A stretch of 64,000 nt of DNA from Nocardiopsis sp. NRRL B-16309 (GCF_001279585.1 NZ_LGEC01000067.1:50279-114278), one strand, 5' to 3'. Counted from the first letter of the stretch, positions 16,527 through 24,968 are shown. The notes: generated from the letters alone by a model not told the origin. Program-made: numbers and translations.

Positions 16527-16576
16527 ACGCCCAAGACTTGTTGGCCAACACCCCTTGGCCAACAAGTCTTGGGCGT
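16527..16576. promoter_or_regulatory. 22-bp perfect inverted repeat upstream of arsR-MFS
   Basis: 16527-16548 and 16555-16576 are exact reverse complements with a 6-bp spacer (CACCCC). Each arm contains the 8-bp palindrome TTGGCCAA, so TTGGCCAA occurs twice, 14 bp apart. The repeat abuts the ArsR-type gene start (14 bp) and is probably a double operator. A hairpin terminator role is less likely at a 5' end. Confidence 0.75.
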
Positions 16577-16662
16577 TATCGGCCGCACAGGTGACGCTGT
16601 CTTGCCGACCTTAATTCTAGTTTTCTAGCCGCTTGCTCTGCAATGCGTCTAGTATTAGCATC

Positions 16663-16920
16663 ATGGTGAACAAGCGACTCAGGGCGAGGGCTGTCCTCGC
16701 TTTGGCGCGCAGGCATGCGCGCAAGCAAGGACTGCGGATCGAGGAGATGCAGGGCCGAGGGAAGGGGTCGCACCGAACGTACGCCGTCGTCGACGCGGAT
16801 GGGACGGAAGTCGGGTTCTTCGGTGTCACGGACCACCCGAGGGAGCTCAGCTGGACGGTGCTTCAAGGTGTGGAGGACAGCTTGGCGCATCTCTTCGGTA
16901 CGAAGTGGATGGAGAAGTGA
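16663..16920 (+). CDS. hicA: HicA-like toxin (predicted mRNA interferase)
   Basis: 85 aa, small and basic. The central GRGKGSHRTYAVVDADG matches the HicA core in which the His of G-SH is the catalytic residue of the dsRBD-like mRNA interferase fold. Starts with ATG 16663 (MVNKRLRARAVLALARRH). Another in-frame ATG at 16633 lies inside the likely promoter. The upstream 60 bp (TTAATTCTAGTTTTCTAG, AGTATTAGC) are markedly AT-rich for this genome, a mark of a promoter and possibly of transfer. The stop overlaps the next gene's start by one base. Toxin-first order is normal for hicAB. Confidence 0.72.
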   Translation: MVNKRLRARAVLALARRHARKQGLRIEEMQGRGKGSHRTYAVVDADGTEVGFFGVTDHPRELSWTVLQGVEDSLAHLFGTKWMEK

Positions 16921-17375
16921 TGCCCGACTACACAGTCACCGTCACGCGGGATGTGGACCTGTGGGCGGTGGTGATCGACGGCCTTCCGGAGAACGTCGCA
17001 GGCGTAGCGGACTATGTGCAGTTCGACGAGGTCCGACAGGAGGTTCCCGAGTTCATCGCGGACCTCACGAGATCCGATCCCGCCAACTTCACGATCACCT
17101 GGCGCTATGAGTTCGGCGGCAAGGACGTGACCGAGGACGTCCTGCACGTCATCGACGCCGAGGCGCGCTTCATGGAGGCCATGGCCGAACACGAGCGCAG
17201 CCGTGCCAAGGCGCTGGAGGCCATGCGCGAGGCGGGGCTCTCCCAGCGTTCGATGGGGGAGGTCGTGCACTTGTCCCACCAACGGGTCCAGCAGCTGCTG
17301 AGCGGGTCCGGCGGTTCGGGGCGCCGCGGACGCAAGCCGCGCAGGGCAGGGCGAGAGGGCGAGCCCGTCACCTGA
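16920..17375 (+). CDS. hicB: HicB-like antitoxin with C-terminal HTH
   Basis: 151 aa. The N-terminus YTVTVTRDVDLWAVVIDGLPENVAGVADYVQFDEV resembles the partial RNase H fold of HicB antitoxins (beta-strand, WAV..DGLPG-like, then helix). The C-terminal part, KALEAMREAGLSQRSMGEVVHLSHQRVQQLL, is a helix-turn-helix that would bind the operon's promoter. A basic Gly/Arg tail follows. ATG 16920 overlaps the toxin stop (TGATG). A short inverted repeat (CGTCGGC/GCCGACG, near 17390) follows and may end transcription. Confidence 0.72.
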   Translation: MPDYTVTVTRDVDLWAVVIDGLPENVAGVADYVQFDEVRQEVPEFIADLTRSDPANFTITWRYEFGGKDVTEDVLHVIDAEARFMEAMAEHERSRAKALEAMREAGLSQRSMGEVVHLSHQRVQQLLSGSGGSGRRGRKPRRAGREGEPVT

Positions 17376-17424
17376 GGTTGCGGACCCCCGTCGGCGGAGG
17401 CCGACGAGGGCGCGCGGCTCGGGC

Positions 17425-18690
17425 TCAGGTGGTGGGGAACATGCCCAGGCGGGCGTGGTAGGCGTCCGCGAGGCGCTCGGTGTCGCTGCCGACATAGAGC
17501 CCGTCGTCGGTCGCGTGCAGGGCCTCCACGCCGTGCCCGCGCGAGCGCCCCGGGTTCCACGGCAGCGCCCGGCCGGTGCGGGGGTCGACGGCGGCGATGC
17601 CCTCGCGTTCCACCGACCCGGGGCCGGCGTTGTGGGCGCCGTCCTCGTTGTCCATCCAGCGCTGGTGACCGCCGACGTAGACGGCGGAGCCGGTCACCTC
17701 GACCGAGTACAGCGAGTCCCCGCCGGTGTGGTTGCTCCAGGTGGGCCGGGCGCCGGGGCGGTCGGTGTTCTCGAACCGGGTGACCGTCTTGCACAGGCCC
17801 GGCTTGACCGTGGGGCCGCCCGCCGTCACCACGGCGAAGTAGGAGCCGTCGGGGGAGAAGTCCATCCGGCGCATGTAGGTCTGCATCCGGGAGTAGTCGC
17901 AGTCGGGCTCGAACGCGGACGTCGACCACGGGGTGACCGAGCCGTCGTCGGCGTCGAGCATGGCGATCTGGTGGCGGTCGTGGCCGTCGACGCGGGTGAA
18001 GGTCCCGTTGATCACGAGCCGGTCCCCGTCGGGGCTCAGCGCCAGGTCCTGCACGCGCAGCTGACCGCGCCGCTGCTCCTCGATCCCGGGGGCGAAGTCC
18101 GCCTCGACCTCGCCGCTGTCCGCGTCGAGCTTGGCGACGCCGTGCTGACCGATGCCGTTGATGCCGGAGAAGGAGCCGCCGACGTACAGGTCGCCGCCGT
18201 CGCCCGCGAGCCGGTAGGCGCTCCCGTCATCGAGGACGGCACCGAACCGGGGGTCGGTCCGGCCGTGCGCCAGCGAGAGCCGGGCCAGCCCGCGCGACGC
18301 GGAGCCGTTGACCGCGCTGAAGTGCCCGCCGATGACCACGGTGCCGTCGGGGCCCTCGGCCAGCGAGTTCACCTGTCCGCTCACGTCCGGGGCGAAGTGC
18401 CGCAGGATCTCACCGCTGCCGTGCTCGAAGGCGAAGAGGTTGCTCCGGGTGTGCGTGCGGCTCCGGTCGGCGTCGGCGACCCGGTGGAAGTCCCCGGCCA
18501 CCACGACCGTGTCCCCGACGCGGAGGATGTCCTTGACCGCTCCGTCCAGCACGTGCGGGGTCCAGGACACCGCGCGCTCGCTCACCGTCGCTGAGGAGGC
18601 GGTCGCGGCCGGCGCGGCGGTCGTGATCCCGGCGGGCAGGAGCAGTAGCGCGCCCATCGTCAACGCGGTGAGTGTACGGGTGGGTTTCAC
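17425..18690 (-). CDS. secreted beta-propeller protein of unknown function
   Basis: 421 aa. A Sec signal peptide (RTLTALTMGALLLLPAGITTAAPA) precedes a seven-bladed-type repeat protein. Recurrent strands include VVVAGDFHRVADADR, VVIGGHFSAVNGSASRGLARL, LYVGGSFSGINGIGQHGVAKLD, LVINGTFTRVDGHDRHQIAMLD and VYVGGHQRWMDNEDG. The GGxFxxV.G...GLARLD pattern is the DUF5122-type / delta-60 repeat seen in actinomycete exoproteins. The chemistry is unknown; ligand or matrix binding is plausible. The start at GTG 18690 is set by GGAGAGTCCTCC just upstream and the signal peptide directly after. Confidence 0.8.
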   Translation of the reverse strand: MKPTRTLTALTMGALLLLPAGITTAAPAATASSATVSERAVSWTPHVLDGAVKDILRVGDTVVVAGDFHRVADADRSRTHTRSNLFAFEHGSGEILRHFAPDVSGQVNSLAEGPDGTVVIGGHFSAVNGSASRGLARLSLAHGRTDPRFGAVLDDGSAYRLAGDGGDLYVGGSFSGINGIGQHGVAKLDADSGEVEADFAPGIEEQRRGQLRVQDLALSPDGDRLVINGTFTRVDGHDRHQIAMLDADDGSVTPWSTSAFEPDCDYSRMQTYMRRMDFSPDGSYFAVVTAGGPTVKPGLCKTVTRFENTDRPGARPTWSNHTGGDSLYSVEVTGSAVYVGGHQRWMDNEDGAHNAGPGSVEREGIAAVDPRTGRALPWNPGRSRGHGVEALHATDDGLYVGSDTERLADAYHARLGMFPTT

Positions 18691-18811
18691 GGAGGACTCT
18701 CCAGGCTCAGGCGGGGTCGGTCGAATCGGTGACCCACATTGTGTCAAAGAGTCGCGACCAAAACACATACAGTGACGAACTTGATGCGGGAGATGCCCGC
18801 CGAACGCACGA

Positions 18812-18844
18812 GGGGCGCCGGATCCTCGCGGATTCCGGCGCCCC
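18812..18844 (-). terminator. hairpin terminator after the small secreted protein gene
   Basis: An 11-bp perfect stem (GGGGCGCCGGA with TCCGGCGCCCC) lies 20 bp beyond the stop of the minus-strand gene ending at 18864. Confidence 0.75.
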
Positions 18845-18863
18845 CGGTGGTGGCGGGTGCCCG

Positions 18864-19160
18864 TCAGGGGATGTACAGGGTGTGGCCGAGTTCGCCGTAG
18901 TGGGTCTCGCCCGGACGTACGACGGCGAGCCATTCGCCGTCACAGTGCCATCCGGTGTGGACGACCGCGTTCTCGTCGGTGCGGTTGTCGACCTTGTAGG
19001 GGAAGAACCCCGAGATCCGGTAGCACCCGGCGGGATCCTGGTACGCGGTGTAGTTGATGGTGAGGACGCCGTCGGCCGCGTGGGCGGTCGTGGCCGTGGT
19101 CGCCGCCAGGAGCAGGGCGGCGGTGAGGGTGCCGAAGGTGGTCGTGACGCGTCGCTTCAT
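18864..19160 (-). CDS. small secreted protein of unknown function
   Basis: 98 aa. The signal peptide MKRRVTTTFGTLTAALLLAATTA with AHA-A cleavage leaves a mature domain of about 70 residues with two cysteines (AGCYRISG, WHCDGEW), likely disulfide-bonded. The mature part is beta-rich in appearance and Tyr/Trp-containing. No family recognised. Similar small Cys-pair exoproteins in actinomycetes are often inhibitors or surface factors, but nothing here decides. Flanked by its own hairpin terminator. Confidence 0.7.
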   Translation of the reverse strand: MKRRVTTTFGTLTAALLLAATTATTAHAADGVLTINYTAYQDPAGCYRISGFFPYKVDNRTDENAVVHTGWHCDGEWLAVVRPGETHYGELGHTLYIP

Positions 19161-19346
19161 TGGCTCTCCAAGCGGGGGGTGGTGCGATGCGAGTGCTGCG
19201 CGACCTTCGCCCTACTGGGGTACCACGGCCGCGCGGGCGCGGGAAGGGCTTTCCCGGCGGATTGGCCGACCCCGGCCACCTCCCGCCGGACTCCCGTCGC
19301 CGAACCCCGGGACGGCGGGCGGGGCGGCCCCCGTAAGGTGGTGACC

Positions 19347-20057
19347 ATGACCCGCGCCAAGCTCGACAAGCAGCCTCAGGACGTCGCGGCGATGTTCGAT
19401 GGCATCGCCGACAACTACGACCTCGTCAACGACGTCATCTCGCTCGGCCAGGACCGCGTCTGGCGCAGGGCCGTCGTCAGCGCGGTCGACGCCCACAGCG
19501 GCGAGCTGGTCCTGGACCTGGCGGCGGGGACCGGTACCTCCTCCGAGTCCTTCGTCACCAAGGGCGCGCGGGTGATCGCGTGCGACTTCTCGCTCGGCAT
19601 GCTCCGGACCGGCGCCCAGCGGCGCGGCGGGGCCTCCAGGGGCGGGGTGACCTTCGTGGCGGGCGACGCCCTGCACCTGCCGTTCGCCGACGAGACCTTC
19701 GACGCCGTCACGATCTCCTTCGGGCTGCGCAACGTCAACGACATCGACCAGGCGCTGCGCGAGCTGCTGCGGGTGACCAAGGCCGGCGGACGCCTGGTGA
19801 TCGCCGAGTTCAGCCACATCCCCGTGGCCTTCGTGGACAAGCTCTACTCGACCTACCTCATGGCCGCCCTGCCGAGGATCGCGGGCGCCTTCTCCGGACG
19901 CAGCGAGGCCTACGACTACCTGTCCGAGTCGATCATGGCCTGGCCCGACCAGCCCGCGCTGGCGCGCCACCTCCAGGACGCCGGCTGGTCCCGGGTGGCC
20001 TGGCGCAACCTGACGCTGGGCACGGTCGCGCTCCACCGGGGCTTCCGCCAGAAGTAA
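19347..20057 (+). CDS. menG: demethylmenaquinone methyltransferase
   Basis: 236 aa UbiE/MenG-family SAM methyltransferase, the last step of menaquinone synthesis. Motif I is LVLDLAAGTGTSSE. UbiE signatures are present as FDGIADNYDLVNDVISLGQDRVWRR and SFGLRNVNDIDQALRELLRVTKAGG. ATG 19347 is preceded by AAGGTGG (19335-19341). A GTG six bases earlier is less likely. It is followed by a strong terminator, so it is transcribed apart from the Rex-controlled menJ-nuo genes although they share the quinone theme. Confidence 0.95.
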   Translation: MTRAKLDKQPQDVAAMFDGIADNYDLVNDVISLGQDRVWRRAVVSAVDAHSGELVLDLAAGTGTSSESFVTKGARVIACDFSLGMLRTGAQRRGGASRGGVTFVAGDALHLPFADETFDAVTISFGLRNVNDIDQALRELLRVTKAGGRLVIAEFSHIPVAFVDKLYSTYLMAALPRIAGAFSGRSEAYDYLSESIMAWPDQPALARHLQDAGWSRVAWRNLTLGTVALHRGFRQK

Positions 20058-20102
20058 ATCCCGGCAAAAGCCCCATATGACTTAATACTTGAGAAACACC
20101 CC

Positions 20103-20140
20103 AAAACCCCAAGGGACGACCTGTCCTTTGGGGTTTTCTG
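20103..20140 (+). terminator. intrinsic terminator after menG
   Basis: A 15-bp stem (20103-20117 with 20123-20137, one G-T wobble) with a 5-base loop ends in TTTTCTG. It is one of the few classical U-tract terminators in the window. Confidence 0.88.
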
Positions 20141-20322
20141 TTGTGCGTGTGGCGCGTGTGGCAGAACGTTGCCCGTGAGCTGGGCGTTTGTCGGGTCATG
20201 GGCGTGTAGCGGCGGACTTGGCGCTCTCTGCGTGCTTTCGGACGATTGTGCGGGACGCGGTGGGAATGGCACCCCGGGGGTCGCCACGCGGCTCCGGAGG
20301 GTCTAGACTGCGAAAAGTGGGC

Positions 20323-20340
20323 TTGTGAAGTGCTTCACAA
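20323..20340. promoter_or_regulatory. Rex operator upstream of menJ
   Basis: TTGTGAAGTGCTTCACAA matches exactly the Rex operator consensus TTGTGAA-N4-TTCACAA established in Streptomyces. Rex represses respiratory genes when NADH/NAD+ is low and releases DNA when NADH binds. The site lies 136 bp before the menJ GTG. Immediately left, TCTAGACTG may be a -10 region. The 20141-20476 gap holds no other gene. Confidence 0.88.
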
Positions 20341-20476
20341 GGCCACGAGGCGCATCACACACACCCCTGTGGGGTGCGTCGACAGCACACAACCGCCCCG
20401 AAGCACACCCCCGTGAGCGGGTCGACCCCGCACAGGCCCGCCACGGTGCACCGCGCGAGTAGTCGAGGACCACCCC

Positions 20477-21781
20477 GTGAGCGAGACAGCCACCTCCTCT
20501 CCCAGAGGCCGGGAAGGGATCGAGTACGACGCCGACGTCATCGTCGTCGGCGCCGGCCCTTCCGGATCCACGACCGCCTACTACCTGGCTCAGGCCGGGT
20601 TGGACGTCCTCCTGCTGGAGAAGACCTCCTTCCCGCGCGAGAAGGTCTGCGGCGACGGACTCACCCCACGGGCGGTGAAGCAGCTGACGGCCATGGGGAT
20701 CACCTTCGAGGACGAGGGGTGGATCAAGAACCACGGCCTGCGCATCGTCGGCGCCGGAGCCCGTCTGGAGCTGCCCTGGCCCGACCTGGGGTCCTATCCC
20801 GGGTTCGGCCTCGTGCGCACCCGCTACGACTTCGACGAGATCCTGGTCGGCCGGGCCGTCTCCGCCGGCGCCAAGCTGCTGGAGCGCACCACCGTCACCG
20901 GCCCGCTGATGGACGAGCGCAGCAACCGCATCGTCGGCGTGCACGCCAAGAACGCCGACCGCGAGCCCGTGGCCTTCCGGGCGCCGCTGGTCGTGGCCGC
21001 CGACGGCAACTCCTCGCGCCTGTCCGTGGCGATGGGCATCCGCAAGCGCGACGACCGCCCCATGGGCGTGGCCGTGCGCACCTACTTCGAGAGCCCCCGC
21101 CACAAGGACGACTACCTGGAGTCCTGGCTGGAGCTGTGGGACCGCAGCGGCGACAAGGACGTCCTCCTGCCCGGCTACGGGTGGGTCTTCGGCGTCGGTG
21201 ACGGCACCAGCAACGTCGGCCTCGGCATCCTCAACTCCACCCGCTCCTTCCAGGACGTGGACTACCGCAAGCTCCTGCGCCGCTGGACCGACAGCATGCC
21301 GCGGGAGTGGGGCTTCACCGAGGAGAACCAGAAGGGCGGCATCCGCGGCGCGGCGCTGCCCATGGGCTTCAACCGCGTCCCGCACTACTCCCGCGGCCTG
21401 CTGCTGGTCGGCGACGCGGGCGGCATGGTCAACCCCTTCAACGGCGAGGGCATCGCCTACGCCATGGAGGCCGGAAGCATCGCCGCCGACGTGATCGTGC
21501 AGGCGCACGGGCGTCCCACCCAGCAGACCCGCGAGCGCGCCCTGCTGCGCTACCCCGAGGTGCTCTCCGACACCTACGGCGGCTACTACACGCTGGGCCG
21601 CTACTTCGTGAAGGTCATCGGACAGCCCGAGTTCATGAAGTACGCGACGAAGTACGGCCTCCGTCAGCGCACCCTCATGAAGTTCGCGCTGAAGATGCTC
21701 GCCAACCTCACCGAGCCCACCCAGGGCGACGCCATGGACCGCGTGATCAACGGACTGACCAGGATCGCGCCCGCGGCCTAG
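20477..21781 (+). CDS. menJ: menaquinone reductase (geranylgeranyl reductase family)
   Basis: 434 aa FAD enzyme of the GGR family. In mycobacteria MenJ saturates one isoprene unit of menaquinone. Visible motifs: the FAD-binding VIVVGAGPSGSTTAYYLAQAG, the GGR signature PREKVCGDGLTPRAVKQL, RTRYDFDEILV, and the second FAD motif GLLLVGDAGGMVNPFNGEGIAYAMEAG. The C-terminus (YTLGRYFVKVIGQPEFMKYATKYGL) fits the family. The start is GTG 20477. Location between two Rex sites and directly before nuoA couples tail saturation of the quinone to complex I supply. Confidence 0.9.
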   Translation: MSETATSSPRGREGIEYDADVIVVGAGPSGSTTAYYLAQAGLDVLLLEKTSFPREKVCGDGLTPRAVKQLTAMGITFEDEGWIKNHGLRIVGAGARLELPWPDLGSYPGFGLVRTRYDFDEILVGRAVSAGAKLLERTTVTGPLMDERSNRIVGVHAKNADREPVAFRAPLVVAADGNSSRLSVAMGIRKRDDRPMGVAVRTYFESPRHKDDYLESWLELWDRSGDKDVLLPGYGWVFGVGDGTSNVGLGILNSTRSFQDVDYRKLLRRWTDSMPREWGFTEENQKGGIRGAALPMGFNRVPHYSRGLLLVGDAGGMVNPFNGEGIAYAMEAGSIAADVIVQAHGRPTQQTRERALLRYPEVLSDTYGGYYTLGRYFVKVIGQPEFMKYATKYGLRQRTLMKFALKMLANLTEPTQGDAMDRVINGLTRIAPAA

Positions 21782-21846
21782 ACCCGGGCCGGGTACGCCC
21801 CTCGCGTCCCGCCGAACGACCGGAAGGAACCCCCACGCGGGGAAGC

Positions 21847-21864
21847 CCGTGAAAACGTTCACAA
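21847..21864. promoter_or_regulatory. second Rex-type operator upstream of nuoA
   Basis: CCGTGAAAACGTTCACAA matches TTGTGAA-N4-TTCACAA at 12 of 14 defined positions (the right half is perfect, the left outer TT is CC). It lies 42 bp before the nuoA start in the 124-bp menJ-nuoA gap. This suggests a second Rex-regulated promoter for the nuo genes. Confidence 0.75.
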
Positions 21865-21905
21865 GCACGTCCGCACGTGCCGACCAGCCAGAAGGAGGGT
21901 GACCG

Positions 21906-22265
21906 TTGGAGCTCTACACCCCGATATTCGTTCTCGGCGGGATCGGTGCCGCGTTCGTCGTGGTGTCGATGGTGGCCGGGGCGGTCTTGGGCCCCAAGCG
22001 CTACAACCGCGCCAAGATGCAGGCCTACGAGTGCGGCATCGAGCCCACGCCCCAGCCCGCGGGCGGCGGCCGCTTCACCGTGAAGTACTACATGACGGCG
22101 ATGATGTTCATCATCTTCGACATCGAGATCATCTTCCTCATCCCGTGGGCGGTGCACTTCGAGGCCCTCGGCTGGTTCGGCCTGATCGCGATCGTCCTCT
22201 TCCTGGTGAACGTCTCCATCGCCTACGCCTACGAATGGCGCCGCGGAGGCCTCGAATGGGACTGA
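21906..22265 (+). CDS. nuoA: NADH-quinone oxidoreductase subunit A
   Basis: 119 aa membrane subunit of respiratory complex I with three helices. The conserved matrix-loop motif YECGIEPTPQPAGGGRFTVKYYMTAMMFIIFDIE includes the redox-linked Cys. It starts with a rare TTG (21906), fixed by a strong AGAAGGAGGGTGACC ribosome-binding site. The GTG at 21899 is out of frame. First of fourteen nuo genes in canonical A-N order. Confidence 0.95.
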   Translation: MELYTPIFVLGGIGAAFVVVSMVAGAVLGPKRYNRAKMQAYECGIEPTPQPAGGGRFTVKYYMTAMMFIIFDIEIIFLIPWAVHFEALGWFGLIAIVLFLVNVSIAYAYEWRRGGLEWD

Positions 22266-22338
22266 CACGAACGCCGGCGGCACACCCTTCACCTTCCAGC
22301 CACCCGTACCGCAACCGGCCCGAGGAGGTCAGCAGCTG

Positions 22339-22884
22339 ATGGGACTCGAGGAGAAGCTCCCCAGCGGCATCGCGCTCACGACCGTCGAGCAGGTCGTGGG
22401 CCTGGCCCGCAAGAGCTCCATGTGGCCCGCGACGTTCGGTCTGGCCTGCTGCGCCATCGAGATGATGTCGGTCGGCGGCCCGCACTACGACCTCGCGCGG
22501 TTCGGCATGGAGAAGTTCGGCGCCACCCCGCGCCAGGCCGACCTGATGGTCGTCGCCGGGCGCGTCAGCCAGAAGATGGCGCCCGTCCTGCGGCAGATCT
22601 ACGACCAGATGCCCGAGCCCAAGTGGGTCATCGCCATGGGCGTGTGCGCCTCCAGCGGCGGCATGTTCAACAACTACGCCATCGTCCAGGGCGTCGACCA
22701 CATCGTCCCCGTCGACATGTACCTGCCGGGCTGCCCGCCCCGGCCGGAGATGCTCCTGGACGCGGTGCTCAAGCTCCACGACAAGGTGCAGAACACCAAG
22801 CTCGGCGCGCACCGGGAGCTGGAGATCGACGAGACCGAGGAGCGGATGCTCCGCCGTTCGCTGCCGCTGGTGAGCAAGGACTGA
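22339..22884 (+). CDS. nuoB: NADH-quinone oxidoreductase subunit B
   Basis: 181 aa subunit carrying cluster N2, the last iron-sulfur centre before quinone. The four ligand cysteines are seen in GLACCAIEMM (tandem pair), GVCASSGG and LPGCPPRPE. The C-terminal 35 residues are charged. A 73-bp gap follows nuoA, with GAGGTCAGCAGCTG as ribosome-binding site. Confidence 0.96.
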   Translation: MGLEEKLPSGIALTTVEQVVGLARKSSMWPATFGLACCAIEMMSVGGPHYDLARFGMEKFGATPRQADLMVVAGRVSQKMAPVLRQIYDQMPEPKWVIAMGVCASSGGMFNNYAIVQGVDHIVPVDMYLPGCPPRPEMLLDAVLKLHDKVQNTKLGAHRELEIDETEERMLRRSLPLVSKD

Positions 22885-22885
22885 C

Positions 22886-23620
22886 ATGAGCAACGAGAAC
22901 GAGCGCGACGAGGCCGCCGAGAACCTGCCCGACCGGCTCGGCCGCGAGCGGCTGGCCGCCCCGGTGAAGCGGACCGGCCTCTTCGGCGCCACCACCACCG
23001 GCGACACCTCCGGGTTCGGCCGGCTCCAGGTGCGGGGGAGCGCTCCCGCCGCGAGCAGCCGCCCCTTCACCGACCCCGACGACCCGCGCACGGCCGACTT
23101 CGACCGCGTGGCCGACGACCTGGAGGCGGCGCTGGGGGAGTCCGCCGGCGCGGTGGAGCGGATCGAGGTCGCCCACGGCGAACTCACCTTCCACGTGCGC
23201 CGCGAGGCGCTGCTGGAGCTGGTGCGCCTGCTGCGCGACGACCCGGCCCTGCGCTACGAGCTGTGCACCGGCGTGGCGGGGGTGCACTTCCCCGAGGACG
23301 CCGGCCGCGAGCTGCACGCGGTGTACCACTTCCGGTCCATCACCCACAACAGCGAGATCCGCGTCGCCACGACCTGCCCCGACGAGGACCCGCACGTCCC
23401 CTCGATCGTGTCGGTCTACCCGACCAACGACTGGCACGAGCGCGAGGCCTGGGACTTCTTCGGGATCGTCTTCGACGGCCACCCGGCGCTGACCCGCATC
23501 CAGATGCCGGACGACTGGCACGGCCACCCGCAGCGCAAGGACTACCCGCTCGGCGGCATCCCCGTCGAGTACCGGGGCGCCACCGTGCCCCCGCCGGACG
23601 AACGGAGGTCCTACAAGTGA
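22886..23620 (+). CDS. nuoC: NADH-quinone oxidoreductase subunit C
   Basis: 244 aa peripheral-arm subunit (30-kDa type). The signature is present as SVYPTNDWHEREAWDFFGIVFDGHPALTRIQMPDDWHGHPQRKDYPLGG. The first 85 residues are a poorly conserved, charged extension common in actinobacteria. The ATG follows the nuoB stop by one base, indicating coupling. Confidence 0.95.
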   Translation: MSNENERDEAAENLPDRLGRERLAAPVKRTGLFGATTTGDTSGFGRLQVRGSAPAASSRPFTDPDDPRTADFDRVADDLEAALGESAGAVERIEVAHGELTFHVRREALLELVRLLRDDPALRYELCTGVAGVHFPEDAGRELHAVYHFRSITHNSEIRVATTCPDEDPHVPSIVSVYPTNDWHEREAWDFFGIVFDGHPALTRIQMPDDWHGHPQRKDYPLGGIPVEYRGATVPPPDERRSYK

Positions 23621-23672
23621 GTCCCGGACCACGGACCACCACCGACCACTCCGCTCCGAAGGGGGACACGGC

Positions 23673-24968
23673 ATGAGCGTCACCGAGGACTACATCGACG
23701 CCTCCGGCGGCGACTGGGACGAGGTCGTGGAGAAGGCCCAGGCCACGAGTGCCGAACGCCTCGTGGTCAACATGGGCCCCCAGCACCCCTCCACACACGG
23801 CGTCCTGCGGCTGATCCTCACCCTGGACGGCGAGACCTGCACCGAGGCGCGCGTCGGTATCGGCTACCTGCACACCGGTATCGAGAAGAACATGGAGTTC
23901 CGGACGTGGACGCAGGGCACCACGTTCGTCACCCGCATGGACTACCTCACGCCGCTCTTCAACGAGACGGCGTACTGCCTGGCGGTCGAGAAGCTCCTCG
24001 ACATCACCGACCGGATCCCCGAGCGCGCCAGCGTCATCCGGGTCCTGGTCATGGAGCTCAACCGGATGGCCTCGCACTTCGTGGCCATGGCGACGTTCGG
24101 CATGGAGCTGGGCGCCACCACCGTCATGACCAACGGGTTCCGTGAGCGCGAGATGATCCTGGACATCCTGGAGCTCATCACGGGCCTGCGGATGAACCAC
24201 GCCTACGTCCGGCCCGGCGGCGTCGCCCAGGACCTGCCGCCCGGCGCGGTCGGCAAGATCCGCGAGCTGCTCACGGAGATGCCCGAGCGCGTCCGGATCA
24301 TGCGCAAGCTCCTGGACGAGAACCCCGTCTACCTCGCCCGCACCCGGGACGTGGCCTACCTCAACCTGCCCGGATGCATGGCGCTCGGCGTCACCGGGCC
24401 GCTCGCCCGCGCCTCCGGACTCGGCTTCGACCTGCGCAAGGCCAAGCCCTACTGCGGCTACGAGAACTACGAGTTCGACGTCCCCGTCTCCGACGGCGGC
24501 GACGTCTACGCCCGCTACCGGGTCCGCATCGCCGAGATGCACGAGAGCCTCAAGATCATCGAGCAGTGCCTGGACCGGCTCCGCCCCGGCCCGGTGATGA
24601 TCGAGGACGCCAAGATCGGCTGGCCCGCCAAGCTGGCGCTCGGCCCCGACGGCCTGGGCAACTCCCCGGACCACATCGCGCACATCATGAGCGGTTCGAT
24701 GGAGGCGCTCATCCACCACTTCAAGCTGGTCACCGAGGGCTTCCGGGTCCCCGCGGGCCAGGCCTACTCGGCCGTCGAGAGCGCCAAGGGCGAGCTCGGC
24801 TGCTACGCCGTCAGCGACGGCGGGACCCGCCCCTACCGCGTGCACTTCCGCGACCCCTCGTTCACGCACCTGCAGGCGGTCGCCGCCATGTGCGAGGGCG
24901 GGACGGTGGCGGACGTCGTCGCGGCCGTGGCCAGTATCGACCCCGTGATGGGAGGCGTGGACCGGTGA
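23673..24968 (+). CDS. nuoD: NADH-quinone oxidoreductase subunit D
   Basis: 431 aa, 49-kDa subunit that forms the quinone pocket with NuoB. It shows the NMGPQHPSTHGVLRL motif (quinone-binding His), GYLHTGIEKNMEFRTW, and the C-terminal ESAKGELGCYAVSDGG and YRVHFRDPSF segments. The ATG is preceded by GAAGGGGGACACGGC. The stop overlaps the nuoE GTG by four bases (GTGA). Confidence 0.96.
   Translation: MSVTEDYIDASGGDWDEVVEKAQATSAERLVVNMGPQHPSTHGVLRLILTLDGETCTEARVGIGYLHTGIEKNMEFRTWTQGTTFVTRMDYLTPLFNETAYCLAVEKLLDITDRIPERASVIRVLVMELNRMASHFVAMATFGMELGATTVMTNGFREREMILDILELITGLRMNHAYVRPGGVAQDLPPGAVGKIRELLTEMPERVRIMRKLLDENPVYLARTRDVAYLNLPGCMALGVTGPLARASGLGFDLRKAKPYCGYENYEFDVPVSDGGDVYARYRVRIAEMHESLKIIEQCLDRLRPGPVMIEDAKIGWPAKLALGPDGLGNSPDHIAHIMSGSMEALIHHFKLVTEGFRVPAGQAYSAVESAKGELGCYAVSDGGTRPYRVHFRDPSFTHLQAVAAMCEGGTVADVVAAVASIDPVMGGVDR

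Noticed and set aside
21899..22339. Alternative plus-strand frame starting at GTG 21899 over nuoA
   Set aside because: The nuoA product from TTG 21906 has all family motifs; the other frame is Arg-rich and motif-free.
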